Assembly (NCBI GenBank): GCA_910587935.1
Contig: CAJUNP010000005.1
Location: 43,909-107,908 of the forward strand
Direction of reading: 5' to 3'
From: an uncultured Lachnospiraceae bacterium
GTDB lineage: Bacteria > Bacillota > Clostridia > Lachnospirales > Lachnospiraceae
Length of the DNA stretch: 64,000 nt
Part shown: positions 43,738 to 52,356 of the stretch, in pieces
How the letters are laid out: every line of letters begins with the position of its first letter
How positions within the stretch are numbered: the first letter of the stretch is position 1
Program-made: the position numbers and the translations under genes
Notes under the pieces: generated by a model
Database searches by the model: none
What the model saw: the letters and a program-made list of their open reading frames with translations, nothing else
Told to the model about the DNA's origin: nothing

Positions 43738-46470
43738 ATGAGTCAAACAAAAACGTTACAAAGATTTGTCTATAAAATTCACTCCGGCCGCCTTCGCAGA
43801 GCCGACTGGAACCTGGAGCTTCCTCTGCACCGTGCAAGGGAAAATAAAGAACTGATCGCCTTAAACGACAGCCAGCTTCTGCGGTTTATAGACCGGATAA
43901 ACAAGACCGACACCCCGGAAATCCACATTGCCGGTATCCGATCACAGATCGAAGGTTTAAAAAGGCAGACCGATCTTCGCCGCGCACGGCCCGAAATCAA
44001 AAAGCTGTATGAAGAGCTTGACCGATATCTGTTTCAAAAAGATTACGTCTGCGTGGTCATGGACAGTGTTAAAGATTACCGGTATCTGTGTAAAAAGGGA
44101 TTTCGTATGAATAACGTTACATACGGCCGCTTACTGGGCACTACGGGAGGCGTTAAGAATAATACGATCGTATTCGTCAACGAACGGCTTCTGCCCGAAT
44201 TGCAAAAAAGAATTGCAAACGGACGCGACTTATCCAAACCGTTCATACCTGCAAAGCTGGAGGCTTATAACGCCCTGGTGTGCACTTCTTCCGTTCCCGT
44301 TTCCCTGCCCCGCGGCATTGTCGTGGTGCATGACTGCATCACACATTTTAAATCAGACGTAATCGAACTGGACGATACGAACCTGGCACAGCCCCGCATG
44401 AAATATATAAAAAACAAGGATATCCGTTTAAACGACAGCGACGGTTACGGTATTGCCATGCCGGCTTTAATGGAACGATGGGGACATGAACTCGGAAAAG
44501 ACTATATCCTGCCCGGATGCGTTATCCGCAACGCTTTCTGCAAAGGCTGCGTTTTTCCCGTCGATTTCCAAAAATTTGCCAGAGAACATCAGGTCCATTG
44601 CATTACGGACGTATGGGGCAACTCTTACGATATACAAAATATTGAACTGGTATTAACCGAATCCATGTTGAAATTATGGGATTCTTATTCTTCCCTGGAA
44701 GAATATTTAAGCTGCTGTATGGAAAACCAATATACCTTTTCAATCGCCAAAGCCTCCGACAAAGAGCTGGAAGATATACGTACCATGAATTACCAGTTTT
44801 TACAAAGCTATGATTTTTCCGACGAACAAATTGAAGAACTGATCGGGCCGACGGTCCGTGAGATCAAGGCAATCCTGTCCGAAGACTACCGGAAAGCGAT
44901 CCTGTTCGCCAAGGGAACAAAGCTTCGCGAGGAAAACCTGTTAAGCGCTGACAATCCCTTTGCCTCTGCCCTTATGATCGAACCGGAAATGATAAACGAT
45001 CCTTACATCCGGACACAGTTGTATACCATGATCCGAAAACGCATCAACCACGCCAAAGTCGGCGGCATAAAAGTCCCCGCCAATTATTCTTTTGTTTCCG
45101 GCGACCCCTATTCTCTCTGCCAGTCCATGTTCGGTCTTAAGGTAACCGGGCTGCTGAAGGCCGGGGAGATTTATTCCAAATACTGGCTGGATCAGGGCGC
45201 CGATAAAATCGTCAGTTTCCGCGCCCCTATGACCTGCCATAATAACATACGTCTGTTAAAAGTCGTATCAGACGAGAGAATGGCAGACTTTTATCAATAC
45301 ATGACCACGCCTACCATATTCAACAGCTGGGACACCTGCGCAGACGCCATGAACGGTTTTGACAAAGACGGCGACTGTGTTCTTAACACGGCGCTGCCCC
45401 TGCTTGTAAACAATACACGGAATCTGCCGGCAATCGTATGCGTCCAGCGCAAAGCGCCCGCCTGCGTACCATCCGAAGAAGACCTGATTCAGTCCAATAT
45501 TAACAGCTTTGGCAACTCCGTGGGCGAGGTTACAAATAGAATTACATCCATGTTTGAGACACAGGCAGCTTTCAAAAAAGGAAGCCGTGCATACCGGATT
45601 CTGGATTACCGCATCAAATGCGGGCAGCTTTACCAGCAAAATCAAATTGATAAAACAAAGGGAATCGAGGCTAAAGATATGCCCGCCCAATGGTTCAGCA
45701 AAACGGCGAACAAAATCGGCAGCGGAAAAAATTCTTCCGAAAAAAAGCAATACTGGCTTGGCCAACAACTGGTTTCCGATAGAAAGCCTTACTTTATGCA
45801 ATATATTTATCCCGCAGACAAAAAGAAATATAAAGACTATCTTACCAGAAACGACGAAAAGTGTATGATGCTGTTCCGCTGCAGCCTGAATGAACTTCTC
45901 GCCAAAAAAGACAGATCCCCCGGCGAGGAAGCTTTCCTTAAGTATTATCATAAAAACATGCCGCTTGGCGCCGCTCCCTGTACCGTCAACAAAATCTGCC
46001 GCAGGATGGAAAGCCTTTTTGACGATGTTAAGCCTTACCGGCAAAAGAATTTCGACTACTCCATATTGAAATGCGGCGCCGGATATACCGGGCAGACCTA
46101 TGACAAAATCAAAAAACTTTATAACGAATATGTCCGGGAGCTTGCCGGCTTTATGCAGTACGCCAAATCCGAACGTATCAAATCCGAAGAACGGCAAATG
46201 CAAAAATATATATTAAAGGAAGAATTCAAACGCCGGTGTCTTAAACAGTGTCCTGACGAGGGACAGTTATGCGATATCGTACTGGACTTGTGTTACGCCA
46301 AATCCCAAAGCAGCAAGCAGTTTGCCTGGGATATCTGCGGCGGCATATTTCTTGAAAATTTATTGAAGAAAAATAACTACACGCTGGAATACCCGGTCCC
46401 GGATGAGCACGGGGACATCCTTTTTAACGGAAAAACCTTTTCCATGAAAAAAATAAAAATCAAAGAGTAA
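43738..46470 (+). CDS. Single-chain RNA polymerase of the double-psi beta-barrel type (YonO/RdRp-like)
   Basis: 910 residues. The metal-binding signature of two-barrel RNA polymerases, DbDGD, is present as DKDGD at 542-546 in AMNGFDKDGDCVLNT, preceded by SFRAPMTCHNN (493-502) and FNSWDTCADAM. A first-barrel-like region lies at about 235-290 (DGYGIAMPALM, IRNAFCKGCVFPVDFQKFA). The same arrangement is known in SPbeta YonO, a DNA-dependent RNA polymerase, and in eukaryotic RNA-dependent RNA polymerases. Template type (DNA or RNA) cannot be read here. First large gene of the SOS-controlled operon; tail and lysis genes follow on the same strand. Confidence 0.82.
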   Translation: MSQTKTLQRFVYKIHSGRLRRADWNLELPLHRARENKELIALNDSQLLRFIDRINKTDTPEIHIAGIRSQIEGLKRQTDLRRARPEIKKLYEELDRYLFQKDYVCVVMDSVKDYRYLCKKGFRMNNVTYGRLLGTTGGVKNNTIVFVNERLLPELQKRIANGRDLSKPFIPAKLEAYNALVCTSSVPVSLPRGIVVVHDCITHFKSDVIELDDTNLAQPRMKYIKNKDIRLNDSDGYGIAMPALMERWGHELGKDYILPGCVIRNAFCKGCVFPVDFQKFAREHQVHCITDVWGNSYDIQNIELVLTESMLKLWDSYSSLEEYLSCCMENQYTFSIAKASDKELEDIRTMNYQFLQSYDFSDEQIEELIGPTVREIKAILSEDYRKAILFAKGTKLREENLLSADNPFASALMIEPEMINDPYIRTQLYTMIRKRINHAKVGGIKVPANYSFVSGDPYSLCQSMFGLKVTGLLKAGEIYSKYWLDQGADKIVSFRAPMTCHNNIRLLKVVSDERMADFYQYMTTPTIFNSWDTCADAMNGFDKDGDCVLNTALPLLVNNTRNLPAIVCVQRKAPACVPSEEDLIQSNINSFGNSVGEVTNRITSMFETQAAFKKGSRAYRILDYRIKCGQLYQQNQIDKTKGIEAKDMPAQWFSKTANKIGSGKNSSEKKQYWLGQQLVSDRKPYFMQYIYPADKKKYKDYLTRNDEKCMMLFRCSLNELLAKKDRSPGEEAFLKYYHKNMPLGAAPCTVNKICRRMESLFDDVKPYRQKNFDYSILKCGAGYTGQTYDKIKKLYNEYVRELAGFMQYAKSERIKSEERQMQKYILKEEFKRRCLKQCPDEGQLCDIVLDLCYAKSQSSKQFAWDICGGIFLENLLKKNNYTLEYPVPDEHGDILFNGKTFSMKKIKIKE

Positions 46471-46486
46471 AGCAAGGAGGATATCT

Positions 46487-47257
46487 ATGACAGTCGTATT
46501 GAACGAAACAAAACTGGCGGAAGAAATTCTTGAAAAAGAAGAGACCGGAAACAAACCGGCCGCCACGCTCTTTCTTCTCGCAAGATATTACCGGCACAGG
46601 CAAAACCTTACCAGGAAAGAAACGGCAGGTAAGCTGGACTGTTTTATGCAGCGCTGCTATAAAAATTATAACCCGGACTTATGGGCCGCCATGATTGAAA
46701 ACATTTCGGATAAAGCCCTGAAATATCCTCTCCATGAAATAAACGCCATCCGCATAACAGAGTCCGAACTGGAACGCATCCGCGGGATACAAAACACAAA
46801 ATACCAAAAGCTTCTGTTTACAATGCTCTGCTACGCCAAGCTTTATAACACACTGTCGGAAAACAATAACGGCTGGATCAATACAAAGATAAAGGAACTG
46901 TTCCGCTCCGCCAGAATTACCGTTAAATACAGAAAAGACAAATTTCTGTATTTAAATGATCTTGAACAAACCGGCTTGATTTCCTTTTCCGTCAGAAATG
47001 ATAATCTGAACATACGAGTTAATTTTATCGATATGGATTCGGAATCCGTTTTGGAAATCCAGGACTTCCGGGAACTGGGATACGAGTACATGAAATATAT
47101 GGGAGAAGGAAATTTTACGCATTGCAGCCGCTGCCACAGACTGATTCTGAAAAAAAGCAATAAGGACTTTTCCACGAAATACTGCGCCGAATGTGCAAAA
47201 CAGGCAAAGAACGAGCAGAACAGAATTTATTACAGAAACAGATTAAGGAAAAGCTAA
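46487..47257 (+). CDS. Zinc-finger protein next to the RNA polymerase, hypothetical
   Basis: 256 residues, helical N-terminus and a C-terminal four-cysteine zinc site (CSRCHRLILKK...YCAECA) with a basic tail (QNRIYYRNRLRKS), which suggests nucleic-acid binding. Ribosome site AAGGAGGATATCT, 16 bases after the polymerase stop. Family not recognised; a transcription cofactor is a reasonable guess. Confidence 0.7.
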   Translation: MTVVLNETKLAEEILEKEETGNKPAATLFLLARYYRHRQNLTRKETAGKLDCFMQRCYKNYNPDLWAAMIENISDKALKYPLHEINAIRITESELERIRGIQNTKYQKLLFTMLCYAKLYNTLSENNNGWINTKIKELFRSARITVKYRKDKFLYLNDLEQTGLISFSVRNDNLNIRVNFIDMDSESVLEIQDFRELGYEYMKYMGEGNFTHCSRCHRLILKKSNKDFSTKYCAECAKQAKNEQNRIYYRNRLRKS

Positions 47258-47297
47258 AAGCGCGGAACCCTTTGATTTTTCTGAGTTTGCAGGACAT

Positions 47298-47330
47298 GCT
47301 CCCGTTTTTCTTATTGTGATAAACGGGAGC
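47298..47330 (+). terminator. Hairpin before the holin gene
   Basis: GCTCCCGTTT (47298-47307) pairs with AAACGGGAGC (47321-47330); no T run directly after. A 23-base part of it recurs at 61267-61289 before the tape-measure gene. Confidence 0.6.
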
Positions 47331-47366
47331 AGACGTTTTCATCACAAAACATAAGGAGGATTATCC

Positions 47367-47771
47367 ATGGAATTTTCAGAAGTACTGAATTATACCCTAT
47401 ATACCATTTTAACGGCAATCTTGCCGATTGTTGCCGCCTATGCGGTAAATCTGCTTAAAACCAAAATAAAGGAAAGCAATTCGATTCTGGAAGCCACCAA
47501 AAATGAGACTATGGCCAAACGGATTGAAAACGCATTATCGGATGTCATGGATGCGGTTCTTTACGTAAATCAGGTTTATACGGACTCGCTGAAAGCAAGC
47601 GGAACCTTTGACCGTGAAGCGCAGGACAAGGCTTATAACCGTGCCTATGCAGAAGCCATGCTGATGATTTCAGAGGAAACCAAAAAGATAATCGGCGAAC
47701 TCTACGGTTCCTTCGACCACTGGTTACAGCAAAAAATTGAGGCTTCCGTAAACGCCGCCAAAAAGCAATAA
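47367..47771 (+). CDS. LLH-type phage holin
   Basis: 134 residues. One N-terminal membrane segment (TLYTILTAILPIVAAYAVNL) followed by a long charged helix with KRIENALSDVMDAVLYVNQV, as in the LLH holin family. It would permeabilise the membrane and release the endolysin encoded 2.7 kb downstream. Ribosome site AAGGAGGATTATCC. Confidence 0.85.
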   Translation: MEFSEVLNYTLYTILTAILPIVAAYAVNLLKTKIKESNSILEATKNETMAKRIENALSDVMDAVLYVNQVYTDSLKASGTFDREAQDKAYNRAYAEAMLMISEETKKIIGELYGSFDHWLQQKIEASVNAAKKQ

Positions 47772-47844
47772 ATAATGATACCTATCAAGTCCGTTTTATA
47801 GTACACATTCTACACTATACTGATATCGTGGAGGTGTTATAAAA

Positions 47845-48033
47845 ATGGATATCATCATGAAAAAAATTACGCTAAAACCCTTTGTCAAATATATCGTCTT
47901 AAAAGTAGGTCTGTTTGAAAGCGAAATTATAGACGAAGCAAACTTTTCGGCCGGTGATAAAGCCGAAATTATACGGTTTGAAAGAAAATATATTGACAGA
48001 GACGACTGTTACATTGCAAAAGTGGATATGTAA
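47845..48033 (+). CDS. Small hypothetical protein (62 aa)
   Basis: Starts MDIIMKKITLKPFVKYIVLK after GGAGGTGTTATAAAA. Beta-rich, acidic in the middle. Immediately upstream of the module A chaperone-like gene. No family recognised. Confidence 0.6.
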   Translation: MDIIMKKITLKPFVKYIVLKVGLFESEIIDEANFSAGDKAEIIRFERKYIDRDDCYIAKVDM

Positions 48034-48053
48034 AACAAGCGACGGATTAAAAC

Positions 48054-48776
48054 ATGGAAAACAGAAAAAGCTTTCTAACCCTGACATCTGTTCGTATTCT
48101 TCCGAATCTTGCGATCCGAATACCTACGGTCGGCGAAATACTGGAAGATGAGCAGAATTATTACAATCTTATATTTTCTTTGACGGCTACACCGTTTCAG
48201 TACATGGTGCAGCTTGACGATATGGGAATTGACTTTACACAAATAACAGATTATGAGCTGTTCATGATGCTGCTGCCGGCTTTTGCCCATCGAAATATGA
48301 GTATATTATTTGGCGGCACAGATTTGTCAGACATATTAGTCTGTAAAAACACCCAAAATGATATGCCCGTTCTGTACAGTCCCAAAAACAATCTTATCAT
48401 AGACGAGCTTGTATACGGCCAAATTGCAGACGGCATAAGAAAAATCAACAATCTGGAAAAGGAAACCAGAAAACCGGGTAATGACAAGGCAAAGGAATTT
48501 CGTATTAATCTGGAACGCAAAAAACAAAAGCGCAGCGCCGGAAAGCCATACGAGCCTTACCTGGAGAAGCTGGTCGTGGCATTGGTTAACAGACCTGAGT
48601 TTAAATATAACTATGAGCAGGTTAACAGTCTGACAATCTATCAGTTTAATCAAAGCCTTGAACAGATAAAGACCAGTATTCATTTCGATAAAACCATGAT
48701 CGGCGTTTATGCCGGAACAATTGATACATCCAGGCTCAAGGATAAATCCTGTTTGTCCTGGCTGCCTGTAAAGTAA
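48054..48776 (+). CDS. Tail-assembly-chaperone-like protein, module A
   Basis: 240 residues, mixed helix, no membrane segment. The end SLTIYQFNQSLEQIKTS...DKSCLSWLPVK parallels the end of the 252-residue protein at 52357 (DLTVFQLWDCFARLTNN...DVTAWFKRI), and both genes precede a terminator and a tail-tube-like gene. The chaperone role is inferred from position; the paralogy is weak at sequence level but consistent in layout. Confidence 0.6.
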   Translation: MENRKSFLTLTSVRILPNLAIRIPTVGEILEDEQNYYNLIFSLTATPFQYMVQLDDMGIDFTQITDYELFMMLLPAFAHRNMSILFGGTDLSDILVCKNTQNDMPVLYSPKNNLIIDELVYGQIADGIRKINNLEKETRKPGNDKAKEFRINLERKKQKRSAGKPYEPYLEKLVVALVNRPEFKYNYEQVNSLTIYQFNQSLEQIKTSIHFDKTMIGVYAGTIDTSRLKDKSCLSWLPVK

Positions 48777-48786
48777 CCAAAAATTA

Positions 48787-48812
48787 AGACTCTATTCAGG
48801 GTCTTTTTTTTA
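48787..48812 (+). terminator. Terminator between chaperone-like and tube-like genes, module A
   Basis: AAGACTC (48787-48793) pairs with GGGTCTT (48800-48806) then eight Ts. The tube-like gene starts 30 bases later. Confidence 0.8.
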
Positions 48813-48841
48813 ATATTATAAAAAACAAGGAGGAACTAAAA

Positions 48842-49621
48842 ATGGCAGTAGATGTCAGCAAATTAATCATTACGGAAGTAGCTCAGATTACAGCTTTTAA
48901 CAACGCCGGTGAACTGGAGTTTATTATGGACGAGGTTCAGAACGGATCCATCAGCAATACCCAGGAAAAAGCAGATATTACCGGCAGAAACGGACGCAAA
49001 ATCGCTTCTTTGAAAAAGAACAAAGCCGTTACGGTTACGGCTACAAACGGAGTTCTGGTAGGCGGCGCTTTAGCGGCACAGGCCGGTACGGAAGTTGAAC
49101 AGGGTACATTTCCCGTACGGTTCACGGATGTAATGACCGTGACGAATAACACATGTAAGACTTCAAAACCCGCTGCCGGAGTAACCGGAGCGGAAATCGG
49201 AACCGTTTACGTAAAAAATGCAAACGGCTCCCTTGGCTTAAAACTGGAACAGGATGCGGCTGCCGCAGAAGGTAAATTCAAATATGATCCTGCGACACAG
49301 GAACTTACGGTTTCCGGTATTGCCGACGGAACACAGCTTGTTGCATTTTACGATACACAGGTAGAAGCCGCAAAAATTTCCAACGACTCCGAAAAATACA
49401 GCAAGGTATTAAAACTCTACATTGACGTGGTTCTTCAGGACTCCTGTGACGTAGAATATGCCGGACAGGTTATTATTCAGCGCGCCGACGTATCCGGCGA
49501 ATTCGAACTGACATTCGGCGGCGACAGCTTTGCACATGCTTTTACAGCGGAATCTCTTGCGGGCGGCTGCACAGGCGCTACCAATCTCTGGGATCTGATT
49601 ATCTACGGTGTCAGCGAATAA
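48842..49621 (+). CDS. Tail-tube-like structural protein, module A
   Basis: 259 residues, almost all beta, low in Cys and rich in Ala/Gly/Thr, as in phage tail-tube or similar structural proteins. It contains an inserted Ig-like segment (about 105-175: GTVYVKNANGSLGLKLEQDA, ELTVSGIADGTQLVAFY) also seen in the module B paralogue. Strong ribosome site ACAAGGAGGAACTAAAA suggests high expression. The stop overlaps the start of the next gene (TAATGC). Confidence 0.65.
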   Translation: MAVDVSKLIITEVAQITAFNNAGELEFIMDEVQNGSISNTQEKADITGRNGRKIASLKKNKAVTVTATNGVLVGGALAAQAGTEVEQGTFPVRFTDVMTVTNNTCKTSKPAAGVTGAEIGTVYVKNANGSLGLKLEQDAAAAEGKFKYDPATQELTVSGIADGTQLVAFYDTQVEAAKISNDSEKYSKVLKLYIDVVLQDSCDVEYAGQVIIQRADVSGEFELTFGGDSFAHAFTAESLAGGCTGATNLWDLIIYGVSE

Positions 49622-49791
49622 TGCAAAAACCATGCAAAACATGCGGGAAACCGTTTACTCCCTGTGCAGACTGCACAAATGATAAAACAATGTTTCGCTG
49701 GAAAAAAGTCGCCTGCTCTCCTGAATGTGCAGAGCGGTACTTTAAAAAAATTCTGGCATCGAGACAACCTGAAACGGAAACGAAATCTTAA
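49621..49791 (+). CDS. Small zinc-ribbon protein (56 aa)
   Basis: Short gene starting at an ATG that overlaps the previous stop. Two CxxC pairs near the N-terminus (KPCKTCGK, TPCADCTND) and a third pair (ACSPECAERYF), so it likely binds zinc. Such proteins accompany many tail cassettes, but no function is known to me. Directly before the cysteine-desulfurase remnant. Confidence 0.65.
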   Translation: MQKPCKTCGKPFTPCADCTNDKTMFRWKKVACSPECAERYFKKILASRQPETETKS

Positions 49792-49811
49792 TAGAAAGAA
49801 AGCGGACGGAC

Positions 49812-50394
49812 ATGAATAAATTTACCCCAGGAAAAACCGGCATATATCTTGATAACGCGGCCACGACAAGTTTATCAGCCTCTATGAAAAAATATTTATT
49901 ATCTATACTGGATTTGTATGGCAATCCATCCTCTCTTCATTCCGTTGGAAAACCGGTAAAACAGATTCTGTCAAAATCGCGGCAATCCGCCGCAGATTTT
50001 ATTAATGCGGACCCCAAAGATATCTTCTTCACTCCATCGGGGTCCGCATCGTCCGCTTTAGCCATCCGCGGATACGGGCTGAAACACAATTGTACAATTT
50101 TGTACTCTCCTATTGCGCACAAATCCATTTTGGAATATACGTCTAACATTAAAAACTCGTATCCGCTAATGGTAGATAATCATGGTTTTATTGATTTTGA
50201 CTATCTGAAAAAACAGCTTGATGACCGCCGTATAAAACCATTTGTAATCATCGACATCGTGAATGAACAGAGAGGACATCCCCAGCTGTATTCGATTGAC
50301 TTTTTCAGGAAAAGAAACAAAAGAAGAATTAGATTATGTATGTGATCAATTAAAAGAATGTATTGAAACCTTAAGAAAATTAAATACGCTGTAA
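49812..50394 (+). pseudogene. Cysteine desulfurase (NifS-like) gene with internal deletion
   Basis: The N-terminal part (to about 50290) is clear class V aminotransferase: GIYLDNAATTSLS, YGNPSSLHSVG, IFFTPSGSASSALAIRGYG, SPIAHKSILEY. After IIDIVNEQRGHPQ the frame shifts to SGKETKEELDYVCDQLKECI, the usual C-terminal end of the family. The middle, including the PLP-binding lysine, is missing. Coding in frame one stops at 50345; the tail in the next frame stops at 50394. Inactive as a desulfurase. Confidence 0.82.
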
Positions 50395-50424
50395 ATACCG
50401 TCAAAAAACATAGGAGGTGATTTT

Positions 50425-51840
50425 ATAAGCTTAGCAATCAGTGATCACGGACTTGCCTTAATAAAAAAATTTGAAGGCTGCCGCCTGACATCATACCAGG
50501 ACAGCTCCGGTATCTGGACGATCGGTTACGGGCATACCTCCGGTGTGTCAAAAGGCCAAGCCATAACTCAGATACAGGCGGACGCATACTTAAAAGCAGA
50601 CTGTTCTTCTGCGGAAAAAGCAGTGAACAGCTTTGACCATATCTATCACTGGAATCAAAACCAGTTTGATGCGCTTGTCAGCTTTACTTTTAATTGCGGA
50701 CGCGGAAACCTGAACAAATTATTGCAAAACGGAACCCGGACCATCCGGGAGATTTCCGCCATGATCCCCGCCTATAATAAGGCCGGGGGCGTTGTGCTGC
50801 AGGGACTTGTAAACAGACGCGCCGCAGAAAAAGAATTGTTTGACAAGCCGGTATCTTCCTCTGCTCCTTCCGCCGTTATCCGCAAACCGGTCAGCTATCT
50901 GCAGACAGATCCACGCTGGAAAAACTGCAATTATTCCGCAAAGGGAGAAGCCAGAACGATCGGCAGTTCCGGCTGCGGCCCTACGGCTGCGGCCATGGTT
51001 ATAGCAACGCTAAAAGACAGTCGTGTAACCCCCGTTACCACTGCCGAATGGTCCATGGCGCACGGATATAAAGCATTGAACCAGGGAACCTATTATACCT
51101 ATTTTGAACCTCAATTTGCTGCATATGATATTCCATGCAAAAGGCTGAACCAGACCAATCTGTATGGAAAAACCTCTTCTGACGCACATACTAAAGCGCG
51201 AAATGCATTGCAAAAAGGAGACTGGGTAATCGCCTGTATGGGAAAGGGCCACTGGACAAGTTCCGGACACTTTATCCTTATATATAAATACGAAAACGGA
51301 ATGATCCATATTAACGATCCGGCTTCTACGTCTGAATCAAGAATGAAAAATACATGGGATTTATTTGCCGGACAGGTAAAGTATCTGTGGACCGTTACCG
51401 TTCCGGAAGAATTTATTCCTTCAGCTCCCACATCGCCGGACGGCATATCCGAAACTAACGTGGAATTTATAGGCAAAATCAATACCCGGTCCGATAATCT
51501 TAATATTCGTTCGGCGCCGGATACCGCATCGCCTAAAACCGGCTTTTATAAAAAGGGCGACCTGGTTCCCATAGCTGCCAAAACTTCCGGGGGCTGGTAT
51601 CGGACAGACCAGGGATATATTTACGGGAAATACGTAATTGCCGCCCGGGGCAGGGTATGTGGCTGTACAAAACTGAATATGCGGAAACAGCCGGAAGTTC
51701 AACCTGATAATGTAACGTCTGTTTTAAATGTAAACGATGAATTATATCTTATAAACCGTGCCGACAACGGATGGTATAAAGTAAGAACTAAAAATAATCT
51801 TGCAGGATATGTATCCGGCAAGTATATTGCTATTTTATAA
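50425..51840 (+). CDS. Endolysin: GH24 muramidase + C39-like peptidase + two SH3 domains
   Basis: 471 residues if started at ATA 50425, which lies seven bases after AGGAGG. The first ATG (50545) would remove catalytic Glu17 of the muramidase (LIKKFEGCRLTSYQDSSGIW, TIGYGHT), and no ATG/GTG/TTG lies upstream in frame before the ribosome site. Residues 155-325 form a C39-like cysteine peptidase (SSGCGPTAAAMVIATL with Cys184, SSGHFILIYKY). Two bacterial SH3 domains (about 348-408 and 410-471) bind the wall. It cuts peptidoglycan for lysis after holin action. Confidence 0.88.
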   Translation: MSLAISDHGLALIKKFEGCRLTSYQDSSGIWTIGYGHTSGVSKGQAITQIQADAYLKADCSSAEKAVNSFDHIYHWNQNQFDALVSFTFNCGRGNLNKLLQNGTRTIREISAMIPAYNKAGGVVLQGLVNRRAAEKELFDKPVSSSAPSAVIRKPVSYLQTDPRWKNCNYSAKGEARTIGSSGCGPTAAAMVIATLKDSRVTPVTTAEWSMAHGYKALNQGTYYTYFEPQFAAYDIPCKRLNQTNLYGKTSSDAHTKARNALQKGDWVIACMGKGHWTSSGHFILIYKYENGMIHINDPASTSESRMKNTWDLFAGQVKYLWTVTVPEEFIPSAPTSPDGISETNVEFIGKINTRSDNLNIRSAPDTASPKTGFYKKGDLVPIAAKTSGGWYRTDQGYIYGKYVIAARGRVCGCTKLNMRKQPEVQPDNVTSVLNVNDELYLINRADNGWYKVRTKNNLAGYVSGKYIAIL

Positions 51841-51860
51841 GAAAGGCTGCATTACGGGCA

Positions 51861-52349
51861 ATGAGTGAAATTACAGAATTAACCAAAATAGATTTTTCAT
51901 ATGTGTTTATAGCGGTATTTGTCATTCTGATCGGCATTAAAGTAATCGTATCGCTGTTTGAATGGATAAGCGATAAACTTGGCCTGGAAACCAAATGGAT
52001 GCGGAAACGGCGCGAAGAACATGAATTATTGCTTCGGACATCCCAACGGCTTACCGCTTTACAGGAACAGTACAATCGTGATATCAGGACGTCCAATACC
52101 TGCACAGATATGCAAATAAATAATTTAATGGCCGCCCAGCGGGAAATACTGGCTGACAAAATTAATGATAAATATAAGTATTATATATCCATTAAGGGAA
52201 TTCCGGAAGATGAAGTCGATGAATTTACCAATCTGCATACCGCTTACAAGGGTGTGGGCGGCAATCACAGCGGAGACGCAAAATATGAATACTGCGTCAA
52301 TCACCTGCACGTCATACCGGTGGAAACAAAATTAATTATGAAAGGGTGA
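51861..52349 (+). CDS. Membrane protein of the tail module, hypothetical
   Basis: 162 residues. One membrane segment at about 12-36 (FSYVFIAVFVILIGIKVIVS), a basic coiled-coil stretch, then a conserved-looking end GVGGNHSGDAKYEYCVNHLH. Type of protein seen in Clostridia mobile elements but not characterised. First gene of module B, eight bases before the 252-residue gene. Confidence 0.65.
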   Translation: MSEITELTKIDFSYVFIAVFVILIGIKVIVSLFEWISDKLGLETKWMRKRREEHELLLRTSQRLTALQEQYNRDIRTSNTCTDMQINNLMAAQREILADKINDKYKYYISIKGIPEDEVDEFTNLHTAYKGVGGNHSGDAKYEYCVNHLHVIPVETKLIMKG

Positions 52350-52356
52350 TGATACT

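Noticed and set aside
45268..46203. 311-codon frame antisense to the RNA polymerase gene
   Set aside because: Shadow of a strongly coding strand; no start signal and no family.
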